Below, one piece after another: positions 54,107 through 63,594 of a DNA stretch of 64,000 bases. The stretch spans positions 124,001-188,000 of the forward strand of contig CAUUFZ010000002.1 of the NCBI GenBank assembly GCA_963544575.1. The letters run 5' to 3'. Source of the DNA: Nanosyncoccus sp963544575. GTDB lineage: Bacteria; Patescibacteriota; Saccharimonadia; Saccharimonadales; Saccharimonadaceae. The translations under genes were made by a program, and so were the position numbers. Every line of letters starts with the position of its first letter. Positions within the stretch are counted from its first letter, which is position 1. The notes beneath the pieces are model-generated. The model made no database searches, was not told the DNA's origin, and saw only the letters and a list, made by a program, of their open reading frames with translations.

Positions 54107-56929
54107 TTATGTTTTCTTGGTGAAGGCACCAGGAGCACCAGGCTTATTGATGCGAGCGTAGGAAACATTATTGCCAATGTAATTAAGGTTGGAAGTAACG
54201 CCATAGAACATATCATTAGATTTTGTAACTTTCGTAGTTACGAAGCTTTCGGAGGCGTAGACATATTGGAGCCAGGTCGACTGAGCAAACATGCTGGTGG
54301 TATTTTCAAGATTTCGAGTATCCCAGTTAGTAAGGTCAAGGATTTTTAGCCAGGTGTAGTTGAACATACTTTCGGCATTGACTAGACTTCTAGTATCAAA
54401 GGAGCTGAGGTCAAGATTAAGCACATAAGTATTATTGAACATGAAGCTCATATTCTTGACTTTTCCAGTATTAAATTCAAATTTTACATTAGTCCCCCTT
54501 AGAAGACCAGAACTATTAGCTCCGAACATGCCCTCCATATTTTCAACATTAGCGGTTTCGAGAGTGTTAATATTATCAAGTTTTGTGATATTGCCAATGC
54601 CATAGAACATATAACTAGTGTCGGTAAGATTTGGAGTATGGAAGATTGGTAAGGTGATTTCAGTATGGTATGAATTGTATTTAAATAGGCCACGCATCGA
54701 GGTTAGGTGCGGTAGATTCAGATTATTGCCTGGCCAGATAATCTTGCCAGCTGAAGAAGTTTTACTTTCTGAGCTAAATGTGCCTTCCAGAGTGGTGACA
54801 TTACTGAGGTCAAAATGAGAAATATCAAGTTGAGGAGTATCTAGATTTTGGAACATATAACTCATATCGGTGAGATTTGCAGTATTGAATGTGCTTGGGA
54901 AGGTTACTGGGCCATTAGCATAAGCTTTTGCGAACATATACGAGGCGTTGGTGACTTTATCGGCTTTAAGATTCGGGATGATGTTGGCTTGTGATAGATA
55001 TGGTGTATTGGCAAATAGGTGACTGAGATTAAGGGCATTTTTGATATCTAATTTATCAAAATTATTAACAGTTGTGAGCTTAGAGGCATTTTCAAAAAGA
55101 GAGCTCATGTCGGTAACATTTGAAGTATTAAAGACGGTTGGTAAGGTGACCGTTTTAAGTTCGGATGCACCTTTAAAGATACCAGCGACTGCGGTAAGTG
55201 GTCCAGTTTGCATACTACCAAGGTCGATATTTTTAACCTTACTATTTTCAAACATGTAGGACATATCAGTAATGTTGTTGCCGCCTAGATTATTATTGTT
55301 TAATACGAGTTGATCGGCAGAAGTGTCTTTAAACATCCCAGAAAGATTAGTTGCCGCACTAAAGGTGATTTTGGACAGATCGATATTGCTTGCGTTTGTG
55401 GCACCATTAAACATGTTTGAGAAGTCAGTGGTGCTAGAAAATGTTGCCTCTGGCATACTAATTGTAGCAGCTTGAGTATTTTTAAACATTCCACTCGCAT
55501 TTTCAACGTTATTGAAAGTTGCTTTTGGCATAGTAATCGTGGTGGCTTTGGTGTTTTCAAACATTCCACTAGCATTTTCAACGTTATTAAAAGTTGCATT
55601 TCCGAGGGTAATGGTGGTGGCGGCGGAATTTTTGAACATATTTTGGGTATTGGTAGTGTTTTCGAAGGTTGAATTACTGAGATTGATTTCTCGTAGTGCC
55701 GAATTTTCGAAAATAGATGAGGCGTCTTCCATGTCGGAAATAGTCCAAGTAGAAAGATCGGCAGTCTCAAGGTATTTTGCGTTTTTGAAAAGATTAGAAA
55801 TATTTTTGGCATTTGACATGAAAGAGGTGTCATCAATAACGGAAATACCAGAATCTTCGTAAAGTGATTCTATATTTTCAACTTCTGCCTTTTTCAGATA
55901 ATTGGTGAATTCATCGGCTTTAAATTTGTTGCTATAATAACCCGTCGTTTTATGAAAGAGGTGTGAAGCATCTTTGACTTTGGAAAAATCGAGCATGTTA
56001 CTATCTCGTCCATCATTAAAGGTGAAAGACACATCTCTATTGATATTAGTGAGTCCGGAGAACATATAAGATAGATTTTCTGGGAAGATAAGCTTGGTGG
56101 CAGGTGTCCAAATGCAGTATTTATCCCAAGAGTTACGATATCCGCCAAGATAGACCGGTGCTTCGGAATCTGGAGTGGAAATTAAACTCGTGCGTTCTGG
56201 TGTAATATCGTTACTACATTTATTTTTACCAACTGAAATACTAAGATCAGGGTAATAAGAATTGCTGGTGGTTTTTAAAGGATCGTCAAAATAACTTTGA
56301 TCAGTAATGCCAAGGCCCTTTTTGAGTGCTTTATTTAATTCTGTGCCACTTACGATTTTTCCAGTAGATTCACCTTCGGAAATAAGGGTAAAAACTAATT
56401 TACGTTGATAAGATCCAGCTGGAATGTTGTTACGTAGTGCAAAACCCAAATTAAATTTAAAGTTATCAGCCGCTGTGAGTTGAGTAGTGACATTACGGAT
56501 CAGTGCAGGTGATGCAAGAGCCGGAATGTAGTTGTATAGTTTATTGTCAACGGTTTCAGTATTGTAACCATACTGATTATTCATAGCACTAGACAGATTA
56601 TTATTGTTGCCATAGACGGAAGTAATCTTAAAACTATTACCCGTAGTACTGACAAGTCCAGTCTCAGCACTGTCGCTACTAAAATAGAGCTTATAGCCAG
56701 TCGAGCTACTGGAGTTGACGGTTAAATCGAGAGTTTTTGTGACCTCAGTTTTAGCCTGGGTACCAGTGTCGGCTTGAATGTTGATATTTGATGGAACGGT
56801 GATTGAAACAGAATCGGCAAAAGTGTCTTGAGTTTTAATCAAGAAGAACGCAAGGCTAAAAATTAGAGCAAAGCTAATTCTTTGGCCTAGACCACAAAAA
56901 CTTCTTTTGTGTGTGCGTGATTTTTGCAC
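54107..56929 (-). CDS. BspA-like DUF285-repeat surface protein (1)
   Basis: 940 residues, GTG start with GGAGG upstream. N-terminal signal/anchor (SFALIFSLAFFLIKTQDTFADS) followed by a beta-rich ~190-residue domain (DLTVNSSSSTGYKLYFSSDSAE). From about residue 290 to the end it is built of ~20-25-residue repeats with the pattern …M…MF.N….(L/I)…, e.g. NASGMFENTKATTITMPKATFNNVE. These are DUF285/BspA-type leucine-rich repeats used in host or matrix adhesion. The C-terminus is YARINKPGAPGAFTKKT, no LPXTG. Likely attaches the epibiont to its host. 57% of the protein's length is repeat by eye. Confidence 0.85.
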   Translation of the reverse strand: MQKSRTHKRSFCGLGQRISFALIFSLAFFLIKTQDTFADSVSITVPSNINIQADTGTQAKTEVTKTLDLTVNSSSSTGYKLYFSSDSAETGLVSTTGNSFKITSVYGNNNNLSSAMNNQYGYNTETVDNKLYNYIPALASPALIRNVTTQLTAADNFKFNLGFALRNNIPAGSYQRKLVFTLISEGESTGKIVSGTELNKALKKGLGITDQSYFDDPLKTTSNSYYPDLSISVGKNKCSNDITPERTSLISTPDSEAPVYLGGYRNSWDKYCIWTPATKLIFPENLSYMFSGLTNINRDVSFTFNDGRDSNMLDFSKVKDASHLFHKTTGYYSNKFKADEFTNYLKKAEVENIESLYEDSGISVIDDTSFMSNAKNISNLFKNAKYLETADLSTWTISDMEDASSIFENSALREINLSNSTFENTTNTQNMFKNSAATTITLGNATFNNVENASGMFENTKATTITMPKATFNNVENASGMFKNTQAATISMPEATFSSTTDFSNMFNGATNASNIDLSKITFSAATNLSGMFKDTSADQLVLNNNNLGGNNITDMSYMFENSKVKNIDLGSMQTGPLTAVAGIFKGASELKTVTLPTVFNTSNVTDMSSLFENASKLTTVNNFDKLDIKNALNLSHLFANTPYLSQANIIPNLKADKVTNASYMFAKAYANGPVTFPSTFNTANLTDMSYMFQNLDTPQLDISHFDLSNVTTLEGTFSSESKTSSAGKIIWPGNNLNLPHLTSMRGLFKYNSYHTEITLPIFHTPNLTDTSYMFYGIGNITKLDNINTLETANVENMEGMFGANSSGLLRGTNVKFEFNTGKVKNMSFMFNNTYVLNLDLSSFDTRSLVNAESMFNYTWLKILDLTNWDTRNLENTTSMFAQSTWLQYVYASESFVTTKVTKSNDMFYGVTSNLNYIGNNVSYARINKPGAPGAFTKKT

Positions 56930-56989
56930 TTAATCCTCCACTTTAACTTATTTTGACTTTATAGGTCGAAATAAATTTACTCTTAATGC

Positions 56990-57006
56990 TTATATTTTAG
57001 CATAAA
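56990..57006 (-). promoter_or_regulatory. Shared upstream element of the surface-protein genes, copy 1
   Basis: ATTCCATTTATGCTAAA (minus strand, approximately 57009-56993) recurs upstream of the paralogous gene near 60060-60044. It contains TATGCT, a plausible -10, about 75 bp before the start codon. Coordinates are accurate to a few bases. Confidence 0.55.
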
Positions 57007-57096
57007 TGGAATGATGAATGGAAGAGCAAAATCGAGGATTTAGAATGTTTTTTATGATGGGTTTTTTCGGATGAAGAATGGAGTCGTTAGGGGTTA

Positions 57097-59970
57097 TTAG
57101 GGTTTTCTAGTGAAGACGCCTGGCTTTCCTGGTTCGTCGATACGAGCATATTCGATACCGTCTGGGGATGGAGTGGTCCCGAGCGCACCCACGAGAGCAG
57201 TGCATCGATCAAAGATACCTTCGAATTTTGTAACTTTGGTTGTGACGAAGCTATCTGAGGCATATACAGTATTAAGACGGTTGCTATAGTCGAACATATG
57301 AGACATATCTTCGACACTACTGGTATCCCAGCCAGTAAGGTCAATTACCTCGAGATAACTAGACCCAAGAGTATTACTCATAGTTACTACGTTACTAACA
57401 TTAAGTCCGGTGAGATCAATAGTACCATCTTGAGTCGTAGTGTAATAAAACATACTCTGCATATTTTTCACATTTGAGGTGTCAAAAGCGATTTTGACTG
57501 GCGCAAAATCAAAAGTATCGTAAGTAAACATACCTTCCGTATTTTCCACTAATGAGGTGTCCAGTCCGGTGAGATCTAGTCGGGCAATACGGGTACCAAG
57601 TTCACTAAACATATAACCTAGGTCTGTTAATGAATGGGAATTGATTTTTGGGAAGACGATTTGGCCGAGGTAGTGATTCCCCTTGTAAAGACCTCGAAGT
57701 GAGGCAAGGTATGGAGCCTCAACTGGATGATCCGGCCAAATGATTTGCTGGGCAGAGTACTTATTGTCATCAAGGGTAATCTCATCTGGATTTGCTCCAC
57801 TAAGCATCTCTTCCATGGTGGTGGCGCTATCAAAATTCATGTTGGAAATATCGAGTAATGGAACCTTGAAACCACCAAACATGTCTTTCATATTAGAGAT
57901 ATGATTGGTTTTAAAGGTAGTCGGAACGGTAGTATTTTGGCTAGAGGTGGTTCGATAAAACATATATGAAGCGTCGGTGATATTTTCAGATTCAATATGG
58001 TGAATAAAATCTTTGATATCAAGCGATATAGTATTCGCAAACATGTGATTGGTGTCGGTAGCGCTAGTCAATTTGATTTTATCACCGTTTTCTAGCGTAG
58101 CAAGACGAATATTATCGGCGAGGAATGAACTAAAATCTGTAACAGCTGCGGTATTAAAGATATTTGGGAGAGTGATTTTTTGTACATTAGGAAGATTCTT
58201 GAACATACTGGCAATATTCTCTAGGGGGCCAGTGGAAATATTATGGAGATCTATTTCGGTAAGATAAGGGCAATCCTGAAACATACTCGACATATCAGTA
58301 ATATGACTACCACCCATGGGTGCTACATTGAGGGTGAGACCGCTAATTTCGGATTTATAGAACATCTGAGAGAGATTTTCTGCCGAGATGAGGGATAGTT
58401 TTGGTAATTTTAGCGTAAAATAATAGGATCCACTTTCCTTAAAGAAGTTACTAAAGTTAGCTGTATTAGTGAAAGTGGCACTAGATAGATTGAACTCGTT
58501 AAGAGGTGCTTTTTGAAACATAGAGCCTGCGTCGGTAGATTTGGCAAAAGTGGCTTTAGTTAGAAGTATTTTTGAAGATTTGGTATTCATGAACATGGCG
58601 TGAGTGTCAGTGGTTTCACCAAATATTGCATTTGGAAGCTGGATTAGTGAAGAACTTTGGGTGTCCTTGAACATGTTTGCGGTGTTTTTAGTCTTAGCGA
58701 AGGTAGCATTATTTAGGATAGCCTGACCAATCCCACTACCCTCGAACATAGACTGAGTATCTTCGGCTTCGCCAATGATCCAATCGGAAAAATTAACTTG
58801 ATTTAATGATTTCGTATTGCGAAAAGCATAGGCGAGATTTTTGGCACGATTTACGATATTGCCGAATTTCTCAACGGTCTGGACTGTGGAATTTTCGAAG
58901 ATGGATTCAGCACTTTCGATCGGGGAATCTTTGAGATATTCAAAAAATTCTGAAGCTTCGAAGGAGCTGTTGTTATATGCGACAGTATTGTGGAATAGAT
59001 GGTCAAGATTTTTGACTTTCTTAAAATTTAGCGTGGATTTACTGCGGCCGTCGGCAAAATTGAAGGAGACATGATAGTCGGTCCCGCCAAGTCCGGCATA
59101 CAGATAGGAAAGATCTTCTGGGAAGATTAATTCTGTAGCATTACTCCAAATGCAGATATTATCCCAGCTGCTACGATAGCCACCGAGATAAACTTCGGCG
59201 TCGGAATCTGGCAGGGAGATAACCGAGGTGCGTTCTTTGGTGATATTATCACTGCATTTATTTCTACCTACGGTAATATTAACCTCTGGCCATAAATCGT
59301 TCGGGGTAGTGGTAAGCGGGTTATCGAGATAGCTGGCCTCGGTGATGCCGACGGCTTTTTTGATGGCCTTATTAATTTCGATACCATTAACTAATTGGAT
59401 AGAAGCTTGATCCTCGGCTAGGAGGGTAAAAATTAGATTGCGATGATATTCGCCAGGTTGTGCAGAGGATTCGAGTTCGAAGCCGAGGTTGAATTTGACA
59501 GTATCGGCGGCAGTAAGTGGATCTTTGACTTGCTTGATTTTGAGCGGACTACTAAGACTTGGTATCTGTTGATAAATCTGATCGTCAGTGTCTTTGATAT
59601 TATAGCCGTACTGGTTATGCATGTCTCTAGAAAGTACATGATCAGAACCATAGACGGAAGGGATGGAATAGTCGTTCTTAGGGTCGTTGCTCACTAGTGA
59701 GCTATCCTCGCTGTCGCTACTAAAAAGTAATTTGTAGCCTAAGGGACTATTGGTATTAACGGTAATATTGATAGATTTAGAAAATTCCATTCTACTTCCA
59801 GTCGAAAAATCGGTTTCGACTTTAACCTCGCTAGGCATCCCTAGTGAGGCAGTCGAGGCATGGGTGCTTTCGTAATGAAGTAAGCAAAATAAAGTGCTGG
59901 CTAAAAAGATTGATAATATATTAAAAACCGACCTACCACTGATGGCATGTCTAATTCCTCGCTTTGACAC
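57097..59970 (-). CDS. BspA-like DUF285-repeat surface protein (2)
   Basis: 957 residues, GTG start with GGGAGAG upstream, paralogue of the preceding gene across the whole length: signal segment (SVFNILSIFLASTLFCLLHYESTHAS), N-terminal beta domain (INITVNTNSPLGYKLLFSSDSED), DUF285 repeats (NTANMFKDTQSSSLIQLPNAIF…), identical-style end (YARIDEPGKPGVFTRKP). Sequence identity is moderate in the head and lower in the repeats, so the tandem pair is an old duplication under diversification. Exported adhesin is likely. Confidence 0.85.
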   Translation of the reverse strand: MSKRGIRHAISGRSVFNILSIFLASTLFCLLHYESTHASTASLGMPSEVKVETDFSTGSRMEFSKSINITVNTNSPLGYKLLFSSDSEDSSLVSNDPKNDYSIPSVYGSDHVLSRDMHNQYGYNIKDTDDQIYQQIPSLSSPLKIKQVKDPLTAADTVKFNLGFELESSAQPGEYHRNLIFTLLAEDQASIQLVNGIEINKAIKKAVGITEASYLDNPLTTTPNDLWPEVNITVGRNKCSDNITKERTSVISLPDSDAEVYLGGYRSSWDNICIWSNATELIFPEDLSYLYAGLGGTDYHVSFNFADGRSKSTLNFKKVKNLDHLFHNTVAYNNSSFEASEFFEYLKDSPIESAESIFENSTVQTVEKFGNIVNRAKNLAYAFRNTKSLNQVNFSDWIIGEAEDTQSMFEGSGIGQAILNNATFAKTKNTANMFKDTQSSSLIQLPNAIFGETTDTHAMFMNTKSSKILLTKATFAKSTDAGSMFQKAPLNEFNLSSATFTNTANFSNFFKESGSYYFTLKLPKLSLISAENLSQMFYKSEISGLTLNVAPMGGSHITDMSSMFQDCPYLTEIDLHNISTGPLENIASMFKNLPNVQKITLPNIFNTAAVTDFSSFLADNIRLATLENGDKIKLTSATDTNHMFANTISLDIKDFIHHIESENITDASYMFYRTTSSQNTTVPTTFKTNHISNMKDMFGGFKVPLLDISNMNFDSATTMEEMLSGANPDEITLDDNKYSAQQIIWPDHPVEAPYLASLRGLYKGNHYLGQIVFPKINSHSLTDLGYMFSELGTRIARLDLTGLDTSLVENTEGMFTYDTFDFAPVKIAFDTSNVKNMQSMFYYTTTQDGTIDLTGLNVSNVVTMSNTLGSSYLEVIDLTGWDTSSVEDMSHMFDYSNRLNTVYASDSFVTTKVTKFEGIFDRCTALVGALGTTPSPDGIEYARIDEPGKPGVFTRKP

Positions 59971-60043
59971 GGTTTTTTCTCTCCCATTTATGTTATTTAT
60001 CTAGTCCTAATAGATAAATCTATGTTTATACATCTAATTTGAG

Positions 60044-60060
60044 TTTAGCATAAATGGAAT
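60044..60060 (-). promoter_or_regulatory. Shared upstream element of the surface-protein genes, copy 2
   Basis: Second copy of ATTCCATTTATGCTAAA about 85 bp before the GTG at 59970. Coordinates accurate to a few bases. Confidence 0.55.
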
Positions 60061-60124
60061 AAAGTGGCGAAAGAAAATTGATGTAAAATTTAATAGATAT
60101 CGATTAAATTGTTAAACGTCTCAA

Positions 60125-60158
60125 AAAAATAAGCACCGGATTAGTGATGCTTATTTTA
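60125..60158. terminator. Terminator of the L11-L1 operon
   Basis: AAATAAGCA pairs with TGCTTATTT around an 11-base loop, A-run before and T-run after. Confidence 0.85.
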
Positions 60159-60172
60159 GAAAGATTAAGAGT

Positions 60173-61078
60173 TTAGTTGTAGATATTTTCTACAGCGATG
60201 GATGGACCCATGGTGGTAGAAATAAAGATACTCTTAATGTATTGACCCTTGATAGAAGCTGGTTTCATTGACTTCAAAGAATCCATGAATACGGTAGCAT
60301 TTTCATTCAATTGGTCGAGAGTGAAATTGGTTTTACCGACACCGATATGAACGATGGCTTGCTTGTCGACACGATATTCGACCTTACCAGCCTTAGATTC
60401 CTTGACGGCCTTCTCGATATCGAGAGTGACAGTACCAGCCTTTGGGTTTGGCATCAAACCTTTAGGACCGAGCAAGCGAGCAAACTTACCAAGTTTTGGC
60501 ATGTAAGCTGGGGTAGAAATGAGAACGTCGAAATTGATAATTCCCTTTTCAAGTTGCTTGATGAATTCGGCATCTTCGGCGATGTCGGCACCAGCGGCTT
60601 TAGCTTTTTTGCATTCATCTTCTGGAGCGAAGACAGCGACGCGAACAGTCTTACCGTTACCGTTTGGAAGAACGATGGTAGTGCGAATGTTTTGGTCAGC
60701 TTGGCGTGGGTCGACACCGAGACGAGCGTGAATTTCAACGGTAGCGTCAAATTTAGCTGGGTTGGTTTCGACGGCAAGCTTGATAGCGTCGGTAAGGCTG
60801 TAAGCCTTGGTCTTGTCGATATTCTTGTAAGCAGCTTGGTATTTTTTACCACGGCGTTCCAAGATTGAACGAGTGACTGGCTTGGCACCCTTTGGCTTTT
60901 CCTCTAGGGCTTCTTGCTTGTGCTCTTCAGCACGAGCTTTGCGCTCTTCTTCAGCCTTAACTTCTTCGATGTGCTTCTTAGATTTTTTACCAGATTTGGC
61001 AAATTTTTCTTCAGCTTCGACGGTTTCGACTGGAGTTTGGTTTAATTCTTCAGTAGATTTGATTTGTTCTTCTGACAT
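60173..61078 (-). CDS. rplA: Ribosomal protein L1 with N-terminal extension
   Basis: 301 residues versus ~230 for standard L1. Residues ~1-75 form a Lys/Glu-rich extension (EEKFAKSGKKSKKHIEEVKAEEERKARAEEHKQEALEEKPKGAKPV). From SILERRGKKYQAAYKNIDKTKAYSL onward it is L1: VEIHARLGVDPRQADQNIRTTIVLPNGNGKTVRVAVF, GPKGLMPNPKAGTV, EYRVDKQAIVHIGVGKTNF. L1 stalk protein; the extension may contact rRNA or another CPR ribosome-specific element. Confidence 0.95.
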   Translation of the reverse strand: MSEEQIKSTEELNQTPVETVEAEEKFAKSGKKSKKHIEEVKAEEERKARAEEHKQEALEEKPKGAKPVTRSILERRGKKYQAAYKNIDKTKAYSLTDAIKLAVETNPAKFDATVEIHARLGVDPRQADQNIRTTIVLPNGNGKTVRVAVFAPEDECKKAKAAGADIAEDAEFIKQLEKGIINFDVLISTPAYMPKLGKFARLLGPKGLMPNPKAGTVTLDIEKAVKESKAGKVEYRVDKQAIVHIGVGKTNFTLDQLNENATVFMDSLKSMKPASIKGQYIKSIFISTTMGPSIAVENIYN

Positions 61079-61138
61079 TTGATTTCTTTCTGTGGTAATA
61101 ACGAGCGAACTCTCCCACGATTAATTAACTTTAATTAA

Positions 61139-61564
61139 TTATTCGGCGATGGTGACACCCATAGATCGGGCAGTACCAGCGACGGTCTTGATAGCACCTT
61201 CAAGATCGACAGCGTTCATTTGCTTCATCTTGATGTTGGCGATTTTCTCGAGTTGTTCACGAGTGATAGAACCAACTTTTTCGGTGTTTGGACGACCAGA
61301 ACCTTTTTGAAGCTTTAATTCTTCACGAATTAAATCATCAACTGGTTGACCGAGACAAACCCAATCAAAAGTGCGATCATCGAAAACGCGGATGTGAACG
61401 ATGACGTTCTTGCCGGCGAATTCTTTGGTTTTGTCGTTGAATGGATTAATGAAATCCATCATGTTAAGTCCCCATTGACCCAAGGTTGAACCAACTGGAG
61501 GACCTGCGGTGGCCTTACCACCAGGGATGCGTAACTTTAAGTTACCAATTACTTTTTTTGCCAT
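61139..61564 (-). CDS. rplK: Ribosomal protein L11
   Basis: 141 residues, normal length. KLRIPGGKATAGPPVGSTLGQWGLNMMDFINPFND and LKLQKGSGRPNTEKVGSITREQLEKIANIKMKQMNAVDLEGAIKTVAGTARSMGVTI are L11 signatures. Binds the 23S GTPase centre. Co-transcribed with rplA; GGAGTAAATAT ribosome site. Confidence 0.98.
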   Translation of the reverse strand: MAKKVIGNLKLRIPGGKATAGPPVGSTLGQWGLNMMDFINPFNDKTKEFAGKNVIVHIRVFDDRTFDWVCLGQPVDDLIREELKLQKGSGRPNTEKVGSITREQLEKIANIKMKQMNAVDLEGAIKTVAGTARSMGVTIAE

Positions 61565-61643
61565 AATATATTTACTCCTAATTAGAGCGCGTAACGGATA
61601 TATTTTAACATATTTTTTAGAAAAATACTAGAAAGAAAAAGAA

Positions 61644-61668
61644 AAAACCACCGATGTTCTGGTGGTTT
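61644..61668. terminator. Terminator after the HD-domain gene
   Basis: AAACCACC with GGTGGTTT around an 8-base loop, 22 bp after the stop at 61690 on the minus strand. Confidence 0.8.
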
Positions 61669-61689
61669 ATTTCTAAAGTACGATAAATT

Positions 61690-62508
61690 TTAGGCACCGT
61701 GACGAAATTCATGAATTAACTCTCGTCCACGTGCAATTTTTTGTGCGTATTCAGGTGTCATTTCCAGAATTCCCTCATCACATTTGGTTAGCGTATCAAT
61801 GAGTTCCATGGTACGCTTAACGTCTACCTGATTACCGTCATAAAAACTTTCGAGCTCATGCTCAAAATCTTGACGGAAGTTACAAGGAAGACCTGTTTTC
61901 CAATGCACAGTCCTGTTCCAAGTGGTAAGCGGAAGTAGGTGCGCATAGATGACAGCTACGATTTGCTTGATGGTGGACTTGCTAGCAGTGCCGCGAAGCC
62001 AATATTTTGCAATCAAAGCTGAAACCGCCTCGTGATTATAGTAACAAATGTCACCAACTTTGTTGGTAGCGGCGGTGTACTTTTTCCCCACGTCGTGTAG
62101 GACAGCGAGTTGCACGGCTAAGGTGCTACTCAGGCCGGCGTCTACCAAATTGGCAGCCACTAATGCGACGTGATCACGAAGATTTTCGTGATGATATTTG
62201 GAAGTTTGTGTGCCGATTGGGGCGATAACTTCTTCAATATTATCAGGAATAGCTGCACCGTGGATGAACGGATAGGTATAAAAGAATACACTATCACGAA
62301 CTTCTCGTTCCTGGTAAATATCATTGAAAAGCGCGTCCGGTTGATCGAGAAAATGATAAATTTCCTCAAGGTTGGCCGGTCGATTTTCGCAGATAGCTAA
62401 CAGCATCAGTCGTTGAGTTTCTGGAATATTTTCAAAATCATCGAGACTTGCATCCCAAAGTTTTTGAAGTGAAATTTTTGAAAAATACTTCGTTAATGTT
62501 TTGTTCAT
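61690..62508 (-). CDS. HD-domain phosphohydrolase
   Basis: 272 residues. HD motif elements: HHENLRDHVALVAANLVDAG (first His), AVLHDVGKKYTA (HD), YYNHEAVSALIAKYW (His), and a later aspartate pattern. Similar in size to HD proteins acting on nucleotides or phosphorylated metabolites; the substrate is not evident. AGGGGATTAT ribosome site. Confidence 0.7.
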   Translation of the reverse strand: MNKTLTKYFSKISLQKLWDASLDDFENIPETQRLMLLAICENRPANLEEIYHFLDQPDALFNDIYQEREVRDSVFFYTYPFIHGAAIPDNIEEVIAPIGTQTSKYHHENLRDHVALVAANLVDAGLSSTLAVQLAVLHDVGKKYTAATNKVGDICYYNHEAVSALIAKYWLRGTASKSTIKQIVAVIYAHLLPLTTWNRTVHWKTGLPCNFRQDFEHELESFYDGNQVDVKRTMELIDTLTKCDEGILEMTPEYAQKIARGRELIHEFRHGA

Positions 62509-62596
62509 ATAATCCCCTCCTAAATGTAAAACACCAAAACGACATCTATATTATAGCATTTTTAAGCATAAAAGTCAATGATTAACAGAGGTAAAA

Positions 62597-62623
62597 AAAC
62601 AGAGTAGACTGGAGCTACTCTGT
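62597..62623. terminator. Terminator after arcC
   Basis: AACAGAGTA with TACTCTGTT around a 9-base loop, 25 bp after the stop at 62648 on the minus strand; T-run on both sides. Confidence 0.85.
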
Positions 62624-62647
62624 TCTTAAAGTGTTTTAATCTAGTGT

Positions 62648-63592
62648 CTATTCACCAATAATTTGGGTACCAGTTTCACCATTAATGGCGTTAATGGCAT
62701 TCTCTGGATTGGTAATAATGCAGGTACGATTTTTGCCACTTGAAACGAAGCTAATACCAGCTTCAATCTTTGGTAGCATGCTACCAGCGGCAAATTCACC
62801 CTTCGCGATATACTTAAAGGCTTCATCGGCGGTGAGAGTCTTGAGATTTTCTTCATTGTCCTTTTTGAAGTTGATTTTGACATTTTCTACCGCAGTGAGA
62901 ATTAAAAGTATATCCGCATCAATGGTTTCGGCGAGTTTTTCGGCGGCGAAATCCTTATCGATGACAGCTTCGAGGCCAACTAGGCGACCGTATTCGTCGT
63001 AATAAACTGGGATCCCACCACCGCCGCCAGCGACAATAATGGCGCCATTGCCGAGGGCAATTTCGACGAGTTCCGATTCGATAATCGAAAGTGGCATTGG
63101 TGAAGGCACCACCTTGCGCCAGCCACGACCAGCGTCTTCCTTAACCGTAAAATGACGCTCTTTGCTGAGCTTTTTGGCTTCCTCTTCGGTATAGAATGGG
63201 CCGATTGGTTTGCTTGGATTTTTGAAAGCTGGGTCATCCTTAGAAACCAAAACCTGTGTCACGATAGCCGCGATAGGTTTTTTAATTCCCTCAGATTCGA
63301 GCTGATTGCGCATGGCATTCTGTAGCCAATAGCCAATTTGGCCTTGCGACATCGCTCCAGCCACATCGATTGGCATGGTTGGGGTTTTTTCGGTATTAAT
63401 AGCTTCTTCGTGAAGAATAATATTGCCGATTTGTGGACCATTGCCATGTACAATGACGAGCTGGTGGCCAGCCGCCACGAGCTTGGCAAGCTCCTTGGCG
63501 GTCTGGTTGGCGACTTCGAGTTGATCTTTAGCGGTTGCTTTGCCATCACGGCTTAAAGCATTACCTCCGAGAGCGACGACGATTTTGGTCAT
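62648..63592 (-). CDS. arcC: Carbamate kinase
   Basis: 314 residues. VVALGGNALSRDGKATAKDQLEVANQTA, VIVHGNGPQIGNIILHEEA, RRVVPSPMPLSIIE-like segment, GNGAIIVAGGGGGIPVYYDEYG, VIDKDFAAEKLAETIDADILLILTAVENV are carbamate kinase signatures. Converts carbamoyl phosphate plus ADP to ATP, the last step of the arginine deiminase route. Immediately follows the antiporter gene (2-bp spacing). ADI and OTC genes probably lie beyond the window. Confidence 0.95.
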   Translation of the reverse strand: MTKIVVALGGNALSRDGKATAKDQLEVANQTAKELAKLVAAGHQLVIVHGNGPQIGNIILHEEAINTEKTPTMPIDVAGAMSQGQIGYWLQNAMRNQLESEGIKKPIAAIVTQVLVSKDDPAFKNPSKPIGPFYTEEEAKKLSKERHFTVKEDAGRGWRKVVPSPMPLSIIESELVEIALGNGAIIVAGGGGGIPVYYDEYGRLVGLEAVIDKDFAAEKLAETIDADILLILTAVENVKINFKKDNEENLKTLTADEAFKYIAKGEFAAGSMLPKIEAGISFVSSGKNRTCIITNPENAINAINGETGTQIIGE

Positions 63593-63594
63593 AA

